In this document: positions 23,164 through 32,880 of the stretch, piece by piece
Layout: every line of letters starts with the position of its first letter
Position numbering within the stretch: the stretch's first letter is position 1
NCBI RefSeq assembly: GCF_003725775.1
Contig: NZ_RJSG01000002.1
Coordinates: 682,001 to 746,000 of the forward strand
Direction of reading: 5' to 3'
Origin: Nocardioides marmorisolisilvae
GTDB lineage: Bacteria > Actinomycetota > Actinomycetes > Propionibacteriales > Nocardioidaceae
Length of the DNA: 64,000 nucleotides
Notes under the pieces: generated by a model
What the model was told of the DNA's origin: nothing
The model's database searches: none
What the model saw: the letters and a program-made list of their open reading frames with translations, nothing else
Program-made: the position numbers and the translations under genes

Positions 23164-25650
23164 ATGAGCGAGCGAGACGAGCAGGTCGGGTACGACGTCC
23201 ACGCCACCGAGGCCAAGTGGCTGCCGGTGTGGGACGAGCTCGACCCGTTCCGGGCGGACGACGCCTCCCCGAAGGAGAAGCGCTACCCGCTGACGATGTT
23301 CCCCTACCCCAGCGGCGACCTGCACATGGGTCACGCCGAGGTGATGGCCCTGCACGACGTCATCGCGCGCTACTGGTGGCTGCGTGGCTACGAGGTCATG
23401 AACCCGATGGGCTGGGACTCGTTCGGCCTGCCTGCGGAGAACGCCGCGATCCGCAACGACGCCCACCCTGCGGAGTACACCTACGCGAACATCGAGACCC
23501 AGTACCACTCGTTCAAGAAGTACGGCATCGCCTTCGACTGGTCGCGCCGGCTGCACACCTCCGACCCCGAGTACTACCGCTGGACCCAGTGGCTGTTCCT
23601 GAAGTTCCGTGAGCGCGGACTGGCCTACCGCAAGAACTCGCCGGTCAACTGGTGCCCGAACGACCAGACCGTTCTGGCCAACGAGCAGGTCGTCGACGGC
23701 AAGTGCGAGCGCTGCGGCGCGGAGGTCACCAAGCGCGAGCTGACCCAGTGGTACTTCAAGATCACCGAGTACGCCCAGGAGCTGCTGGACGACCTGGACG
23801 TGCTGGCGCCGACCTGGCCCGACCGGGTCGTCACTGCGCAGCGCAACTGGATCGGCCGGTCCGAGGGTGCGCACTTGGACTTCAGGATCGCCGGTCGTGA
23901 CGAGCCGCTGACGGTGTTCACCACGCGCCCGGACACCATCTTCGGAACGACCTTCATGGTGGTTGCCGTCGACTCGGCGGCGGCCGAGGAGCTGGTCACC
24001 GACGGGCAGCGGGCGGCCTTCGAGGCCTACCGCGAGGAGATCCGCGCGGCCTCCGACATCGAGCGTCTGGCGACCGACCGTCCCAAGACCGGCGTCGACC
24101 TGGGCATCACCGCGACCAATCCTGTCACCGGCGACGAGATCCCGGTTTGGGCGACGGACTACGTGCTGGCCGACTACGGCACCGGCATCGTGATGGGCGT
24201 GCCCGGCGGCGACCAGCGTGACTGGGAGTTCGCCACCAAGTTCGAGCTGCCGATCATCCGGACCACCGAGCCGCCGGCGGACTGGGACGGTGAGGCCTAC
24301 AACGGGGAGGGTGCGGCGATCAACTCGCCGGCCACCGGAACGGCGAGCGGCCTGGACATCAACGGAATGCCTGTCGCTGAGGCCAAGAGCGCGACGATCG
24401 CATTCCTGGAGCAGTCGGGTACCGGTCGCGGGACGGTCAACTTCCGGCTGCGCGACTGGCTGCTGAGCCGCCAGCGCTACTGGGGCGTGCCGATCCCGAT
24501 CATCCACTGCGACACGTGCGGCGAGGTCCCGGTTCCTTACGACCAGCTGCCGCTGGAGCTGCCCGAGCTGAAGGGCGCCGACCTGAAGCCGAAGGGCGTC
24601 TCGCCGCTGGCCGCGGCGACCGACTGGGTCAACGTCGACTGCCCGAGCTGTGGCGGCCCGGCGACCCGGGACTCCGACACCATGGACACCTTCGTGGACT
24701 CGTCCTGGTACTTCCTGCGCTACTGCTCGCCGAACGACGACACCCAGGCCTTCGACTCGGCGCTGGTCAACGCCTGGATGCCCTGCGACATCTATGTCGG
24801 TGGCGTCGAGCACGCGGTGCTGCACCTGCTGTACGCCCGGTTCTTCACCAAGGTGCTGGCCGACATGGGGCTGCTGGACTTCCGCGAGCCGTTCGCCGCT
24901 CAGCTGAACCAGGGCTTCGTCATCAACCGTGGCAAGAAGATGAGCAAGTCGCTGGGCAACGGCGTCAGTCTGGGGGACCAACTTGCGGAGTTCGGGGTGG
25001 ACGCGGTTCGGCTGACCCTGGTCTTCGCGGGGCCGCCGGAGGACGACATCGACTGGGCGGAGATGTCGCCCGGCGGTTCGCTGCGCTTCCTGCAGCGCGC
25101 CTGGCGGCTGAGCGGTGACGTCACGTCGACGGCCGGTACGCCGTTCGTCGCTGAGGGCGGCGACGTCGCGCTGCGCAAGCAGACCGCCCGCACGCTGACC
25201 GACGCCGCCGAGCTGGTCGAGTCCTACCGGTTCAACGTGATGATCGCCCGGGTGATGGAGCTGGTGAACGCCACCCGCAAGACCATCGACTCGGGCGCGG
25301 GCCCGACCGACCCGGCTGTCCGGGAGGCTGCCGAGGTCGTCGCGATGCTGCTGTCCCTGGTCGCGCCGTACACGGCCGAGGAGATGTGGGAGCGGCTGGG
25401 GCACCAGCCCGGTGTCGCGCGCTCCTCGTGGCCCGAGGTCGACCCGGCGCTGCTGGTCGAGGACACCGTCACCGCGGTGGTCCAGGTACAGGGCAAGGTC
25501 CGCGGCCGCCTGGAGGTGTCCCCGGACATCTCCGAGGCCGACCTGGAGGCCGCCGCGCTGGCGGACGAGGCCGTGCAGCGGGCGATCGACGGGGCCGAGG
25601 TGCGCAAGGTGATCGTGCGCGCGCCCAAGCTGGTCAACATCGTCCTGTGA
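23164..25650 (+). CDS. leuS: leucyl-tRNA synthetase
   Basis: An 828-residue class I synthetase that charges tRNA-Leu. The HIGH-type motif is HMGH near residue 54, the zinc/CP1 editing region spans about residues 220-430 (TTRPDTIFG typical), and the KMSKS loop is [10 protein letters not shown] near residue 590. The ATG at 23164 has GGAGAAGG upstream. The gene is preceded by the leucine leader and terminator, and followed by a repeat and degV. Confidence 0.98.
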   Translation: MSERDEQVGYDVHATEAKWLPVWDELDPFRADDASPKEKRYPLTMFPYPSGDLHMGHAEVMALHDVIARYWWLRGYEVMNPMGWDSFGLPAENAAIRNDAHPAEYTYANIETQYHSFKKYGIAFDWSRRLHTSDPEYYRWTQWLFLKFRERGLAYRKNSPVNWCPNDQTVLANEQVVDGKCERCGAEVTKRELTQWYFKITEYAQELLDDLDVLAPTWPDRVVTAQRNWIGRSEGAHLDFRIAGRDEPLTVFTTRPDTIFGTTFMVVAVDSAAAEELVTDGQRAAFEAYREEIRAASDIERLATDRPKTGVDLGITATNPVTGDEIPVWATDYVLADYGTGIVMGVPGGDQRDWEFATKFELPIIRTTEPPADWDGEAYNGEGAAINSPATGTASGLDINGMPVAEAKSATIAFLEQSGTGRGTVNFRLRDWLLSRQRYWGVPIPIIHCDTCGEVPVPYDQLPLELPELKGADLKPKGVSPLAAATDWVNVDCPSCGGPATRDSDTMDTFVDSSWYFLRYCSPNDDTQAFDSALVNAWMPCDIYVGGVEHAVLHLLYARFFTKVLADMGLLDFREPFAAQLNQGFVINRGKKMSKSLGNGVSLGDQLAEFGVDAVRLTLVFAGPPEDDIDWAEMSPGGSLRFLQRAWRLSGDVTSTAGTPFVAEGGDVALRKQTARTLTDAAELVESYRFNVMIARVMELVNATRKTIDSGAGPTDPAVREAAEVVAMLLSLVAPYTAEEMWERLGHQPGVARSSWPEVDPALLVEDTVTAVVQVQGKVRGRLEVSPDISEADLEAAALADEAVQRAIDGAEVRKVIVRAPKLVNIVL

Positions 25651-25658
25651 CGCGGCTT

Positions 25659-25701
25659 GTTGGTTGAGCCTGTTCCTTCGTTGGTTGAGCCTGTCGAAAC
25701 C
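25659..25701 (+). repeat. two tandem copies of the short dispersed repeat
   Basis: A truncated copy (TTGGTTGAGCCTGTTCC) is followed by a full copy (TTGGTTGAGCCTGTCGAAAC plus C) between leuS and degV. The same unit recurs at 46958-46978 and, in reverse and in frame, at 61723-61746. Confidence 0.8.
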
Positions 25702-25715
25702 TCTAGGCTCCACCC

Positions 25716-26597
25716 ATGTCCCTCGCTCTCGTCACCGACTCGACGGCGTCGCTGACGCCCGAGGTCGCGTCGAAGTGCTGCGTGACGGTGGTGCCGCTCC
25801 AGGTCGTGATCGGCGCGGAGTCCTTCGACGAGGGCGTCGAGGGCGGTGCGACCCCGGCGATGCTGGCCGAGGCGCTGCGCTCGTTCCGGCCGGTGAGCAC
25901 CTCCCGGCCAAACCCGGACGAGATGCTCGAGGTCTACGAGCGGCTGGCGTCCGAGGGTGCGACCGGCATCGTCTCGATCCACCTCTCGGCCGATCTGTCC
26001 GGGACGTTCGAGTCGGCCCAGCTCGCCGCGAAGCGTTCACCGATCCCGGTCGTCCCGGTGGACTCGCGCCAGGTCGGCATGGGTACCGGCTTCGCCGTGC
26101 TCGCCGCGGTCGAGGCGCGTGACGCCGGCGCGGATGCCTCTGCTGTCGCGGAGGCTGCGAAGCAGCGCGCCTCTGCGACGACCTCGCTCTTCTACGTCGA
26201 CACCCTGGAGTACCTGCGTCGCGGCGGCCGGGTCGGTGCGGTCGGCGCGCTGCTCGGCTCGGCGCTGGCGGTGAAGCCGATCCTGAAGGTCGAGGACGGT
26301 CGGATCGGGCCGTTCGAACGCGTCCGAACGGCGGGCAAGGCGTTGAGCCGTCTCGAGGAGCTCGCTGTCGCCGCGGCCGGTGAGGCCGAGGTCGACGTCG
26401 CAGTCGCGCACCTGGCGAGCCCGGAGCGGGCCGAGACCCTCGCCGAGAAGCTGACGACGCGTCTTGCCGAGGGACTCGACGGACGCGAGGTCGCGGTTGG
26501 CGAGATCGGCGCCGTGCTCGGCGCGCACGTCGGGCCGGGCATGGTGGCGGTCAGCGTCGCTCGGCGAACCGTCCACAAGGACTCTGACGAGGCCTGA
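25716..26597 (+). CDS. DegV family fatty-acid-binding protein
   Basis: A 293-residue DegV-type protein. Typical elements are LVTDSTASL at the start, STSRPNPDEML near residue 60, SIHLSADLSGTFESA near residue 85, and the C-terminal EIGAVLGAHVGPGMVAV. Related FakB proteins carry fatty acids to the FakA kinase; no FakA gene is seen here. TAGGCT (25704-25709) lies 6 nt before the ATG. Confidence 0.93.
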   Translation: MSLALVTDSTASLTPEVASKCCVTVVPLQVVIGAESFDEGVEGGATPAMLAEALRSFRPVSTSRPNPDEMLEVYERLASEGATGIVSIHLSADLSGTFESAQLAAKRSPIPVVPVDSRQVGMGTGFAVLAAVEARDAGADASAVAEAAKQRASATTSLFYVDTLEYLRRGGRVGAVGALLGSALAVKPILKVEDGRIGPFERVRTAGKALSRLEELAVAAAGEAEVDVAVAHLASPERAETLAEKLTTRLAEGLDGREVAVGEIGAVLGAHVGPGMVAVSVARRTVHKDSDEA

Positions 26598-26657
26598 TCT
26601 CCACAGGCGAGGCGACCGGAGTCGTCACTCCCGTGCACGCTCCCTAGCGTCGCGGGC

Positions 26658-27485
26658 ATGCGCAGGGAGCTCACCGACCAAGCCGAGGCGATGGCTCGGG
26701 TTCGGGTGCAAGAGCTGGGGGAGGAGCTGCGCAGCGCCGGTCTGCTGCCACCGGAGAGCGAGGACGACCTCGCACCGATCACCGTGGTGCGCCGACCCGG
26801 CCGGCACGCGCGATCACAGGATGCGGGGCCGTTCGTCGGGCGGGTCTCGGAGGGTCTCCGCGAGCGGTTGGCTGATCGGCTGCCGTTCGCAGCGCAGCAC
26901 CTGACGGTCCTGGTGGCCGTCACAGCGGCGGTACTCGTGGTCGTGGCGTGGATCCGGATCAGCGCGTCCTCGGAGGCGGTCCCGGTGCCGCGTGCGAAGA
27001 CATCGGCGCCAGCCACGCCTCTGGCGGATTCACCGTCGGCTGCCTCGTCGGGCGCAGGTCCGGTCGTCGTCGACGTGGCCGGGAAGGTCGCACATCCGGG
27101 AGTGCTGACCCTGCCCGCAGGATCACGGGTCGTCGATGCGATCCGCAAAGCCGGGGGTGCTCGCGCCGGCGCCGATCTGACGAGCCTCAACCTGGCGCGG
27201 GTCTTGGTCGACGGTGAGCAGATCCTCGTGGGCGTCGCCGCGCCGTCGGCGGCATCGTCGCCGGCCGGTACGGCGGGAGGTGGGTCGGCCGGCGCACCGG
27301 TCAGCCTGAACCAGGCGACGCTCGAGCAGCTCGAGTCCCTGCCCGGGGTCGGACCGGTGACCGCGCAGAAGATCCTCGACTACCGCAACGCACACGGAGC
27401 CTTCGGCTCGATCGACGAGCTGCTCGACGTCGACGGGATCGGCGACAAGACCCTGGCCCAGCTCGCCCCGCACCTGACGCTGTGA
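26658..27485 (+). CDS. comEA: ComEA-type DNA-binding protein (SLBB + helix-hairpin-helix)
   Basis: A 275-residue protein with a membrane helix at about residues 80-99, an SLBB domain (VVVDVAGKVAHPGVLTLPAG) and a C-terminal double helix-hairpin-helix (LNQATLEQLESLPGVGPVTA). In competent bacteria ComEA binds incoming DNA outside the membrane. It overlaps comEC by 4 nt, the usual order. TAGCGT (26645-26650) ends 7 nt before the ATG. Actinobacteria seldom show natural competence, so the role in this organism is open. Confidence 0.92.
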   Translation: MRRELTDQAEAMARVRVQELGEELRSAGLLPPESEDDLAPITVVRRPGRHARSQDAGPFVGRVSEGLRERLADRLPFAAQHLTVLVAVTAAVLVVVAWIRISASSEAVPVPRAKTSAPATPLADSPSAASSGAGPVVVDVAGKVAHPGVLTLPAGSRVVDAIRKAGGARAGADLTSLNLARVLVDGEQILVGVAAPSAASSPAGTAGGGSAGAPVSLNQATLEQLESLPGVGPVTAQKILDYRNAHGAFGSIDELLDVDGIGDKTLAQLAPHLTL

Positions 27486-29764
27486 CCCGTCTGGATCTGC
27501 GCGCCCCGCTGCTCGCAGCTGTCGCCTGGGCAGCCGCCGTCTGCGGGCTGGCGTCCACTCCGGGCCTCGGGCTGCTGGCCTTCCCGGTGGGCTTCTGGGT
27601 GTGGCGGCGTCGCGCCCTCGGACGGACCTGGGTCACGCCGGCGTGCTGGCTGGTCTGCGCGTGCGCGGTGTTCACCTCGGCGGCGGTCCAACGGGCCGGA
27701 GTCGAGGAGAGCGCGATCGGACGGCTGGCCGCTCTGAACGCCTCGGTCCGGGTGGTGGCGGTGCTCGACACCGCCCCGCAGCGGGTCAAGAGCCGGTTCG
27801 GTGGCCGGGTGTTCTTCAACGCGACGGTGGTCGAGGTCACCGCGCACGACCACCGCCTCCGGCTCCGCGCTCCGATCCAGGTGTTCGCTCCCGCGGCGTC
27901 CGTCCCGCGCGGGGCGAAAGTGCGGCTGTCCGGACCGTTGCGCCCATCGTTCGACCCGGAGCGTGCAGCCGTGCTGACCGCTCGGGGCCCGCCGGAGGTG
28001 GTCGCGGGACCAGGTCTCGTCACTCGGGCGTCGAACCGCCTGCGCTCCTCGATTCGCCAGGCCGTCTCTCGGGCCGGTCCCGAACCGTCAGCTCTGGTCC
28101 CGGCGCTCGTCGATGGCGACGACACTGCGATGCCGGCGCGCACGGTCGCCGACTTCCAAACCGCCGGTCTGACCCACCTGCTCGCGGTCAGCGGCACCAA
28201 CCTCACCCTCATGGTCGGTGGCCTGCTGAGCCTGGCGCGGCTGGCCGGGGTCCGAGCACGCGGGCTCGTCGCGGTCGGAGCAGTCGGGGTGATCGGATTC
28301 GTGCTGCTCTCCGGTCCGGAGCCGAGCGTCCTGCGAGCCGCAGCCATGGGGACGATCGCCCTGGTCGGACTCGGGACCGTCGGCGAGCGCCGAGGCCTCA
28401 CCTGGCTGTCGGTGGGGGCGTTCCTGCTTCTGCTGATCGACCCGTGGCTGGCCCGGTCGGTCGGCTTCGCGCTCTCGGTCCTGGCGACCGCCGGGATCCT
28501 GCTGCTCGCACCCGGATGGCGGCGACGGCTGAGCACCTGGCTGCCCGGCTGGGCGGCCGAGGCGATCGCCGTTCCCCTCGCCGCACAGCTGGCTTGCACG
28601 CCGCTGGTCGCGGCGATCTCCGGACAGGTCAGCCTGGTCGCCGTGGCGGCGAATCTCGCCGCGGGGCCGTTCGTCGGCCCGACGACGGTCCTCGGTCTCG
28701 CCGGAGGACTCGTCGGCCTGCTGTCCGGGTCACTCGGTCGCCTCGTCGCAACCCCGGCGACCTGGGGTGCCTCGGCGATCATCGCGGTCGCTCATCGCTC
28801 GGCAGACCTTCCGGTCCCTGCCGTGGAGTGGGGAGCCGGACCGTTCGCGCTCCTCGTGCTGACCGGGTTCTGCCTGGGGATCGCGACAGGACTCGGACGC
28901 CTGCTCGCCCGCCCGACGACCGCCGGGGTGCTCGCCGGGTTGATGACGGTCGCGGTCCTGGTGGGGCTGCCGACGCCGGGCTGGCCGCCGCGTGACTGGG
29001 TGCTGGTGGCCTGCTCGGTCGGCCAGGGCGACGGGTTGGTGCTGGCCACCGGTCCGCACGCGGCCGTGGTGGTCGACACCGGACCTGATCCCCGTCTGAT
29101 GGACCGCTGCCTGCGACGGCTCGGGGTGCGGAACGTCCCGGTCATCGTGCTCACCCACTTCCACGCCGACCACGTCGACGGACTGAGTGGTGTTCTCCGC
29201 AAGCGGTCCGTCGGCGAGATCGTGACCACGTCGCTCGCAGACCCGCCCGGCGGGAGTCGGCTGGTGCACGAGCTCGCCGACGGTGCCGGCGTACCGGTTC
29301 GGGTGGCGGTGGCGGGGGAGCAGACCGAGGTTGGTGCGGTCCGTTGGCAGGTGCTCGCGCCGACGCGGACCGACTACCCGGACTCCGAGTCGCCCCCGAA
29401 CGACGCCAGCGTCGTGCTCCTCGTCGAGACCAGGGGGATCCGGATCCTGATGACGGGCGACCAGGAACGACCGTCGCAGACCGAGCTGCGCCGGCTGTAC
29501 CCCGACCTGCAGGCCGACGTCCTGAAGGTTGCGCATCACGGATCGAGCAAGCAGGACGAGGACCTGGTCACCAGTCTCGGGGCTCGGCTCGCGGTGATCT
29601 CAGTTGGTCTGAACAACGACTACGGGCACCCGGCTCCAGTGACGTTGCGCCTGCTGCGTCAGGCGGGGATGCAGGTGCGACGTACGGACCTGGACGGTGA
29701 CGTCGCGGTCGTCGTCGACGGCAACGGCGCCCTGTCCACCGTGGTCCGGGGCGTCCGGGAGTGA
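27482..29764 (+). CDS. comEC: ComEC/Rec2 family DNA uptake channel
   Basis: A 760-residue integral membrane protein. It has an N-terminal DUF4131-like region, a competence domain with about ten helices (THLLAVSGTNLTLMVGGLLS near residue 235) and a C-terminal metallo-beta-lactamase-like domain with THFHADHVDG near residue 557 and VAHHGSSKQ near residue 685. It would move one DNA strand across the membrane. GTG start overlapping the comEA stop (GTGA). No pseudopilus genes are in the window. Confidence 0.95.
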   Translation: MTRLDLRAPLLAAVAWAAAVCGLASTPGLGLLAFPVGFWVWRRRALGRTWVTPACWLVCACAVFTSAAVQRAGVEESAIGRLAALNASVRVVAVLDTAPQRVKSRFGGRVFFNATVVEVTAHDHRLRLRAPIQVFAPAASVPRGAKVRLSGPLRPSFDPERAAVLTARGPPEVVAGPGLVTRASNRLRSSIRQAVSRAGPEPSALVPALVDGDDTAMPARTVADFQTAGLTHLLAVSGTNLTLMVGGLLSLARLAGVRARGLVAVGAVGVIGFVLLSGPEPSVLRAAAMGTIALVGLGTVGERRGLTWLSVGAFLLLLIDPWLARSVGFALSVLATAGILLLAPGWRRRLSTWLPGWAAEAIAVPLAAQLACTPLVAAISGQVSLVAVAANLAAGPFVGPTTVLGLAGGLVGLLSGSLGRLVATPATWGASAIIAVAHRSADLPVPAVEWGAGPFALLVLTGFCLGIATGLGRLLARPTTAGVLAGLMTVAVLVGLPTPGWPPRDWVLVACSVGQGDGLVLATGPHAAVVVDTGPDPRLMDRCLRRLGVRNVPVIVLTHFHADHVDGLSGVLRKRSVGEIVTTSLADPPGGSRLVHELADGAGVPVRVAVAGEQTEVGAVRWQVLAPTRTDYPDSESPPNDASVVLLVETRGIRILMTGDQERPSQTELRRLYPDLQADVLKVAHHGSSKQDEDLVTSLGARLAVISVGLNNDYGHPAPVTLRLLRQAGMQVRRTDLDGDVAVVVDGNGALSTVVRGVRE

Positions 29765-29995
29765 CCCCGTGCACACTCCGGCAGTGGCGGACATCGCATC
29801 GGCGGGAGGTGGCGCTCGTCACGAAACGAGGCCACCGGAGCTTTCCGGAGTTCCGGGCACAGCGGACCGCTCCGGTACCGCTAGTCGCCGTTCACACGTG
29901 GACCGGCGGCGACTTGGGTGTTTCGCTGGTTTCGTACCCGGCTTCTAGACCTGAGTTCGCTGCGGTTCCAGCAGCGGTGCCGGAGGTATAGACCC
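29765..29995 (+). other. intergenic stretch without a recognised feature
   Basis: These 231 bp follow comEC. The small open frames inside have no family signature, no good ribosome site and different amino acid bias. I see no clear promoter, though TTCTAGAC near 29943 could serve as a -10 region for the structured leader that follows. Confidence 0.4.
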
Positions 29996-30240
29996 GCCAC
30001 CCGGGAGTCTGTTCCCGGGCGGCGATCGGGGTGCAGGTTGGACCCCGAGTAGAACGCGATCTCTCGGGGAAGCGACGGGGGATACGCCCGAAGCCCGCGA
30101 GCCGCATCTGCGGCCCCGGACCGGGCGTACGTCGAGGCCGCGGCGGTCAGCCGTTGGCGAGATGGCGTTCCTCGCGGGACGTCCCAGTTGCGACGGCGGT
30201 CGCCAGACCGCCGGCTCTAGGAATCTCTCGGGACCCTTCT
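29996..30240 (+). ncRNA. structured leader or small RNA candidate before a secreted protein
   Basis: Several strong hairpins are packed together: CCCGGGA/TCCCGGG (30000-30019), CGGGGT/ACCCCG (30027-30047), a long-range 8-bp stem TACGCCCG/CGGGCGTA (30083-30090 with 30122-30129) enclosing CCGC-ATCT-GCGG (30102-30113), and GGCGGT/ACCGCC around 30195-30213. This density is unusual for an actinobacterial 5' UTR. It could be a riboswitch or structured leader; I could not match it to a known class. Confidence 0.4.
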
Positions 30241-30270
30241 GAAAGTTCCTCTTCAGAGAAGGACAGTCCT

Positions 30271-30726
30271 ATGTTCAAGTCCCTTTCCAGGCGGCTCGCC
30301 CTGATCCTCGGCGCGCTGTCCCTCATGGTGCCGGTCGCGATCGCCACCAGCCCGTCGGCGTCGGCGTTCCAGCCGTTCTCGGACACTGCCGCAACCTCGA
30401 ACGCGCTCTCCGTCGCGAGCTGCACGTTCAAGGTCAGCTCGTACAGCACGCTCACGCACAACTTCACGGGCAGGCTCGTCGGCACCATCGCACCGAAGTC
30501 GTTCGCGACCGGCCTGGCCTCTGCAACGGTCTACATCGGGTGCGTGGCCTACGGGAACACCAACCCCGAGGCCTACGTGAACGGCTCCCGGCTGCAGAAC
30601 GGGAGCTCGACGTCGTTCAACAAGGCGGTCACCATGCCGTACGACAGCAGCTTCACGGTCTGTGTCTATGCGCAGACGGTCAGCAGGGGCGGAGTCACCT
30701 ACACGGCGCCCTTCAACTGCCACTGA
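30271..30726 (+). CDS. small secreted protein
   Basis: A 151-residue protein with a clear Sec signal peptide: positively charged start, hydrophobic core LALILGALSLMVPVAIA, and a likely cut after SASA near residue 32. The mature part is Ser/Thr-rich with four Cys (SCTFKVSS, GCVAYG, VCVYAQ, and FNC at the end), which could form two disulfides. AGAAGGA lies upstream of the ATG. No family is recognised. The gene sits alone between comEC and holA behind a structured leader. Confidence 0.85.
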   Translation: MFKSLSRRLALILGALSLMVPVAIATSPSASAFQPFSDTAATSNALSVASCTFKVSSYSTLTHNFTGRLVGTIAPKSFATGLASATVYIGCVAYGNTNPEAYVNGSRLQNGSSTSFNKAVTMPYDSSFTVCVYAQTVSRGGVTYTAPFNCH

Positions 30727-30759
30727 CGTCGCGGGGCCTCTCGACAGGTAAGGGCTGAG

Positions 30760-30786
30760 GCCCTCGCACCGATCTGGTGCGGGGGC
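30760..30786 (+). terminator. hairpin terminator after the secreted protein
   Basis: An 11-bp stem (GCCCTCGCACC with GGTGCGGGGGC, one G-T pair) and a 5-nt loop, 34 nt after the stop. The following sequence is only weakly T-rich. Confidence 0.55.
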
Positions 30787-30823
30787 TTCGGCTCGTGTCG
30801 GTCGTCCGTGAGAGGCTGCCGCC

Positions 30824-31813
30824 ATGGCGACGCCCGATCCCTCCCAGGTCCTCGGCCGGGTCACCCTGGTCACCGGTCCGGAGGAGTTCCTCGCCGAGCG
30901 CACGGTCCAGGCCGTTCGTGCCGCGGTTCGCAAGGCCGACCCTGAGGCGGAGTTCAGCGAGACCTCCGCCGACCTGCTGACGATGGCCACCTTGGGCGAG
31001 CTCGCGGCGCCGTCGTTGTTCTCCTCCACCCGCTGCGTGGTGGTCCGCTCGTTCGAGGACCTGCCCGAGGAGTCCGTCGCCGGACTGCTCGACTACGTCG
31101 GCTCACCTGCCGAGGACGTCGCGCTGGTGCTGGTGCACGGTGGCGGTCAGAAGGGCAGCGGTGTTCTCACCAAGCTCCGCAAGGAGGGAGCCGTCACCGA
31201 GGTGAAATCGGTGCCGCTGAAGCCCAGCGAGTTCACGGGCTTCGTGGTCAACGAGCTGCGCCAGCTCAAGGTCAAGATCGACGGCGAGGCGGCCGCGTTC
31301 CTGGTCCAGGCTGTCGGGCAGGACCTGCGCTCTCTTGCCGCCGCTGCCAGCCAGCTCGCCGGGGACTTCGCCGGCCAGCCGATCACGACCGCGATGGTGA
31401 AGACCTACTTCGGTGGGCGTGCGGAGGCCAAGTCCTTCGCCGTTGCCGACCACGCGATCGCCGGCCAAGCCGCCAAGGCGCTCGAGGAGCTCCGGTGGGC
31501 GCTCGACCGGGGCACGGCGCCGGTGCTGATCACCAGCGCCGTCGCGGGTGGCCTGCGTAGCCTGGCGCGGTTCAAGTCGGCTCCCCGCGGCATGCGCGAC
31601 AACGACCTCATGCGCGAGGTCGGGGTCCCCGCCTGGAAGCTGCGAACCCTGCGCGACCAGTCCCGCGGCTGGGACGATTCCGGACTGGCGCGGGCGATCA
31701 GGCTCGTCGCCACGGCGGATGCCGAGATCAAGGGCCAGGCCCACGACGCGGCGTACTCGCTGGAGAAGATGGTGCTGGAGATCGTCCGAGCCCGCCCCGC
31801 CCGGACGAATTGA
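30824..31813 (+). CDS. holA: DNA polymerase III delta subunit
   Basis: A 329-residue clamp-loader delta subunit. It opens with VTLVTGPEEFLAERTVQAVR, continues with SLFSSTRCVVVR near residue 65 and the family's delta domain (PVLITSAVAGGLRSLARF) and ends in AYSLEKMVLEIVRA. It opens the sliding clamp during replication. Followed by a bidirectional terminator shared with rpsT. The comEC-holA-rpsT order is the normal actinobacterial one. Confidence 0.95.
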   Translation: MATPDPSQVLGRVTLVTGPEEFLAERTVQAVRAAVRKADPEAEFSETSADLLTMATLGELAAPSLFSSTRCVVVRSFEDLPEESVAGLLDYVGSPAEDVALVLVHGGGQKGSGVLTKLRKEGAVTEVKSVPLKPSEFTGFVVNELRQLKVKIDGEAAAFLVQAVGQDLRSLAAAASQLAGDFAGQPITTAMVKTYFGGRAEAKSFAVADHAIAGQAAKALEELRWALDRGTAPVLITSAVAGGLRSLARFKSAPRGMRDNDLMREVGVPAWKLRTLRDQSRGWDDSGLARAIRLVATADAEIKGQAHDAAYSLEKMVLEIVRARPARTN

Positions 31814-31848
31814 GAAAGGCGCCCTTCCGCGAGCGGAGGGCGCCTTCT
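31814..31848. terminator. bidirectional terminator between holA and rpsT
   Basis: AAGGCGCCC and GGGCGCCTT arms with an inner TCCGC/GCGGA stem, flanked by A-rich (GAAA) and T-rich (TTCTC) sides, lie between two convergent genes. Confidence 0.8.
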
Positions 31849-31865
31849 CGGCAGTCAGGGGTTCG

Positions 31866-32126
31866 TCAGAGCGACGAGGCCTGCTTCGCGATGGCCGACT
31901 TGCGGTTCGCGGCCTGGTTCTTGTGGATGACGCCCTTCGAGGCGGCCTTGTCCAGCTTCTTGCCGGCGTCGGCAGCCAGAGCCTTGGCCTCGTCGGCGTT
32001 GCCCGCGGCAGCAGCCTCGCGGAACTTGCGGACAGCGGTCTTCAGCGCCGAGCGGACAGCCTTGTTCCGCTCGTGTGCCGCCTCGTTCTGGCGGTTGCGC
32101 TTGATCTGGGACTTGATGTTGGCCAC
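31866..32126 (-). CDS. rpsT: 30S ribosomal protein S20
   Basis: An 86-residue basic helical protein with the diagnostic start [15 protein letters not shown] and the ending [15 protein letters not shown]. It binds the 5' domain of 16S rRNA early in 30S assembly. Convergent with holA, sharing a terminator. AGGTGAGCC precedes the ATG. Confidence 0.99.
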   Translation of the reverse strand: MANIKSQIKRNRQNEAAHERNKAVRSALKTAVRKFREAAAAGNADEAKALAADAGKKLDKAASKGVIHKNQAANRKSAIAKQASSL

Positions 32127-32244
32127 GGAGGCTCACCTGTCTGTTGCTGGTACGGGTTTGAAGAATGTGGGCGTCCGGACGTGCCAGACACGAGGGGAAA
32201 CGATACCAGCGGGGCGCCGCAGCGCCCAAATCGAGAAGAGCGCC

Positions 32245-32880
32245 TCAGGAGCGCCCGAATTGCCCCGCTTCGATGACGCGGTTCCCGCTCGAACCGGCCT
32301 TGGCCTCCCTGATCATCGCCGCAGCGATGTCGGACGCCTTGTTCGGTCGGTACTTGCCGAGCAGCGGCCCGACCGCGCGCATCGCCACCAGCCCGAGGCT
32401 CTCGCCCGGTCGGCTCTGGTCGTCGCGGGCGCCGTCGATCATCGAGGGACGGAAGGCGATCGTGGTCGGCAGCCCGACGGCGGCCACGTCCCGCTCGGTC
32501 TCGCCCTTGACCCGGTTGTAGAAGATCCGCGAGCCGGCCGAGGCGCCGAGTGCGGTCACGTGCAGGAACTGCTGCGCCCCGCTCCGCTGCGCCTGGGCGG
32601 CCAGTGCGACCACGGCGTCGTGGTCGACGGAGCTGAACGCCTCCTGGCTGCCGGCGACCTTGATGGTGGTGCCCAGGCAGCTGAACACGTCGTCGACGGC
32701 CGGCAGCGCGCCGATCTCGGGGAACGGCACCACGAGCTGCTCGAGCTTCGGGTCCGCCTTGTCGGTCGGTCGTCGACCGACCGTGACCACGTGGTCCCAG
32801 TGGTCGTCGCGGAGCAGCTGGTCGAGCAGGTGGGAGCCGACCAGTCCGGTGGCTCCGGCAAGCAGGGCGGTGCGGGGCAT
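32245..32880 (-). CDS. NAD(P)-binding atypical SDR-like protein
   Basis: A 211-residue Rossmann protein. GATGLVG at residues 8-14 binds the dinucleotide. VDDVFSCLGTTIKVAGS and FLHVTALGASAGSRIFYNRVKG (split) resemble the HTATIP2/YwnB group of atypical SDRs. Reaction unknown. The ATG at 32880 (PRTALLAGATG) overlaps the upstream kinase-like stop as TGATG, so the two are coupled. Confidence 0.85.
   Translation of the reverse strand: MPRTALLAGATGLVGSHLLDQLLRDDHWDHVVTVGRRPTDKADPKLEQLVVPFPEIGALPAVDDVFSCLGTTIKVAGSQEAFSSVDHDAVVALAAQAQRSGAQQFLHVTALGASAGSRIFYNRVKGETERDVAAVGLPTTIAFRPSMIDGARDDQSRPGESLGLVAMRAVGPLLGKYRPNKASDIAAAMIREAKAGSSGNRVIEAGQFGRS

Noticed and set aside
23071-25713. 880-codon open frame antisense to leuS
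   Set aside because: It mirrors leuS codon structure (high-GC third positions), has no domain signature and lacks a credible start.
26658-29764. Evidence for natural competence
   Set aside because: comEA and comEC are widespread in actinobacteria without proof of DNA uptake, and no pilus genes lie here.
29761-29991. 76-codon frame after comEC
   Set aside because: It overlaps the comEC end and has no ribosome site, no family and atypical composition.
29996-30240. c-di-AMP (ydaO) riboswitch
   Set aside because: The location before a secreted protein fits, but I could not match the conserved core; kept only as an unclassified structured region.
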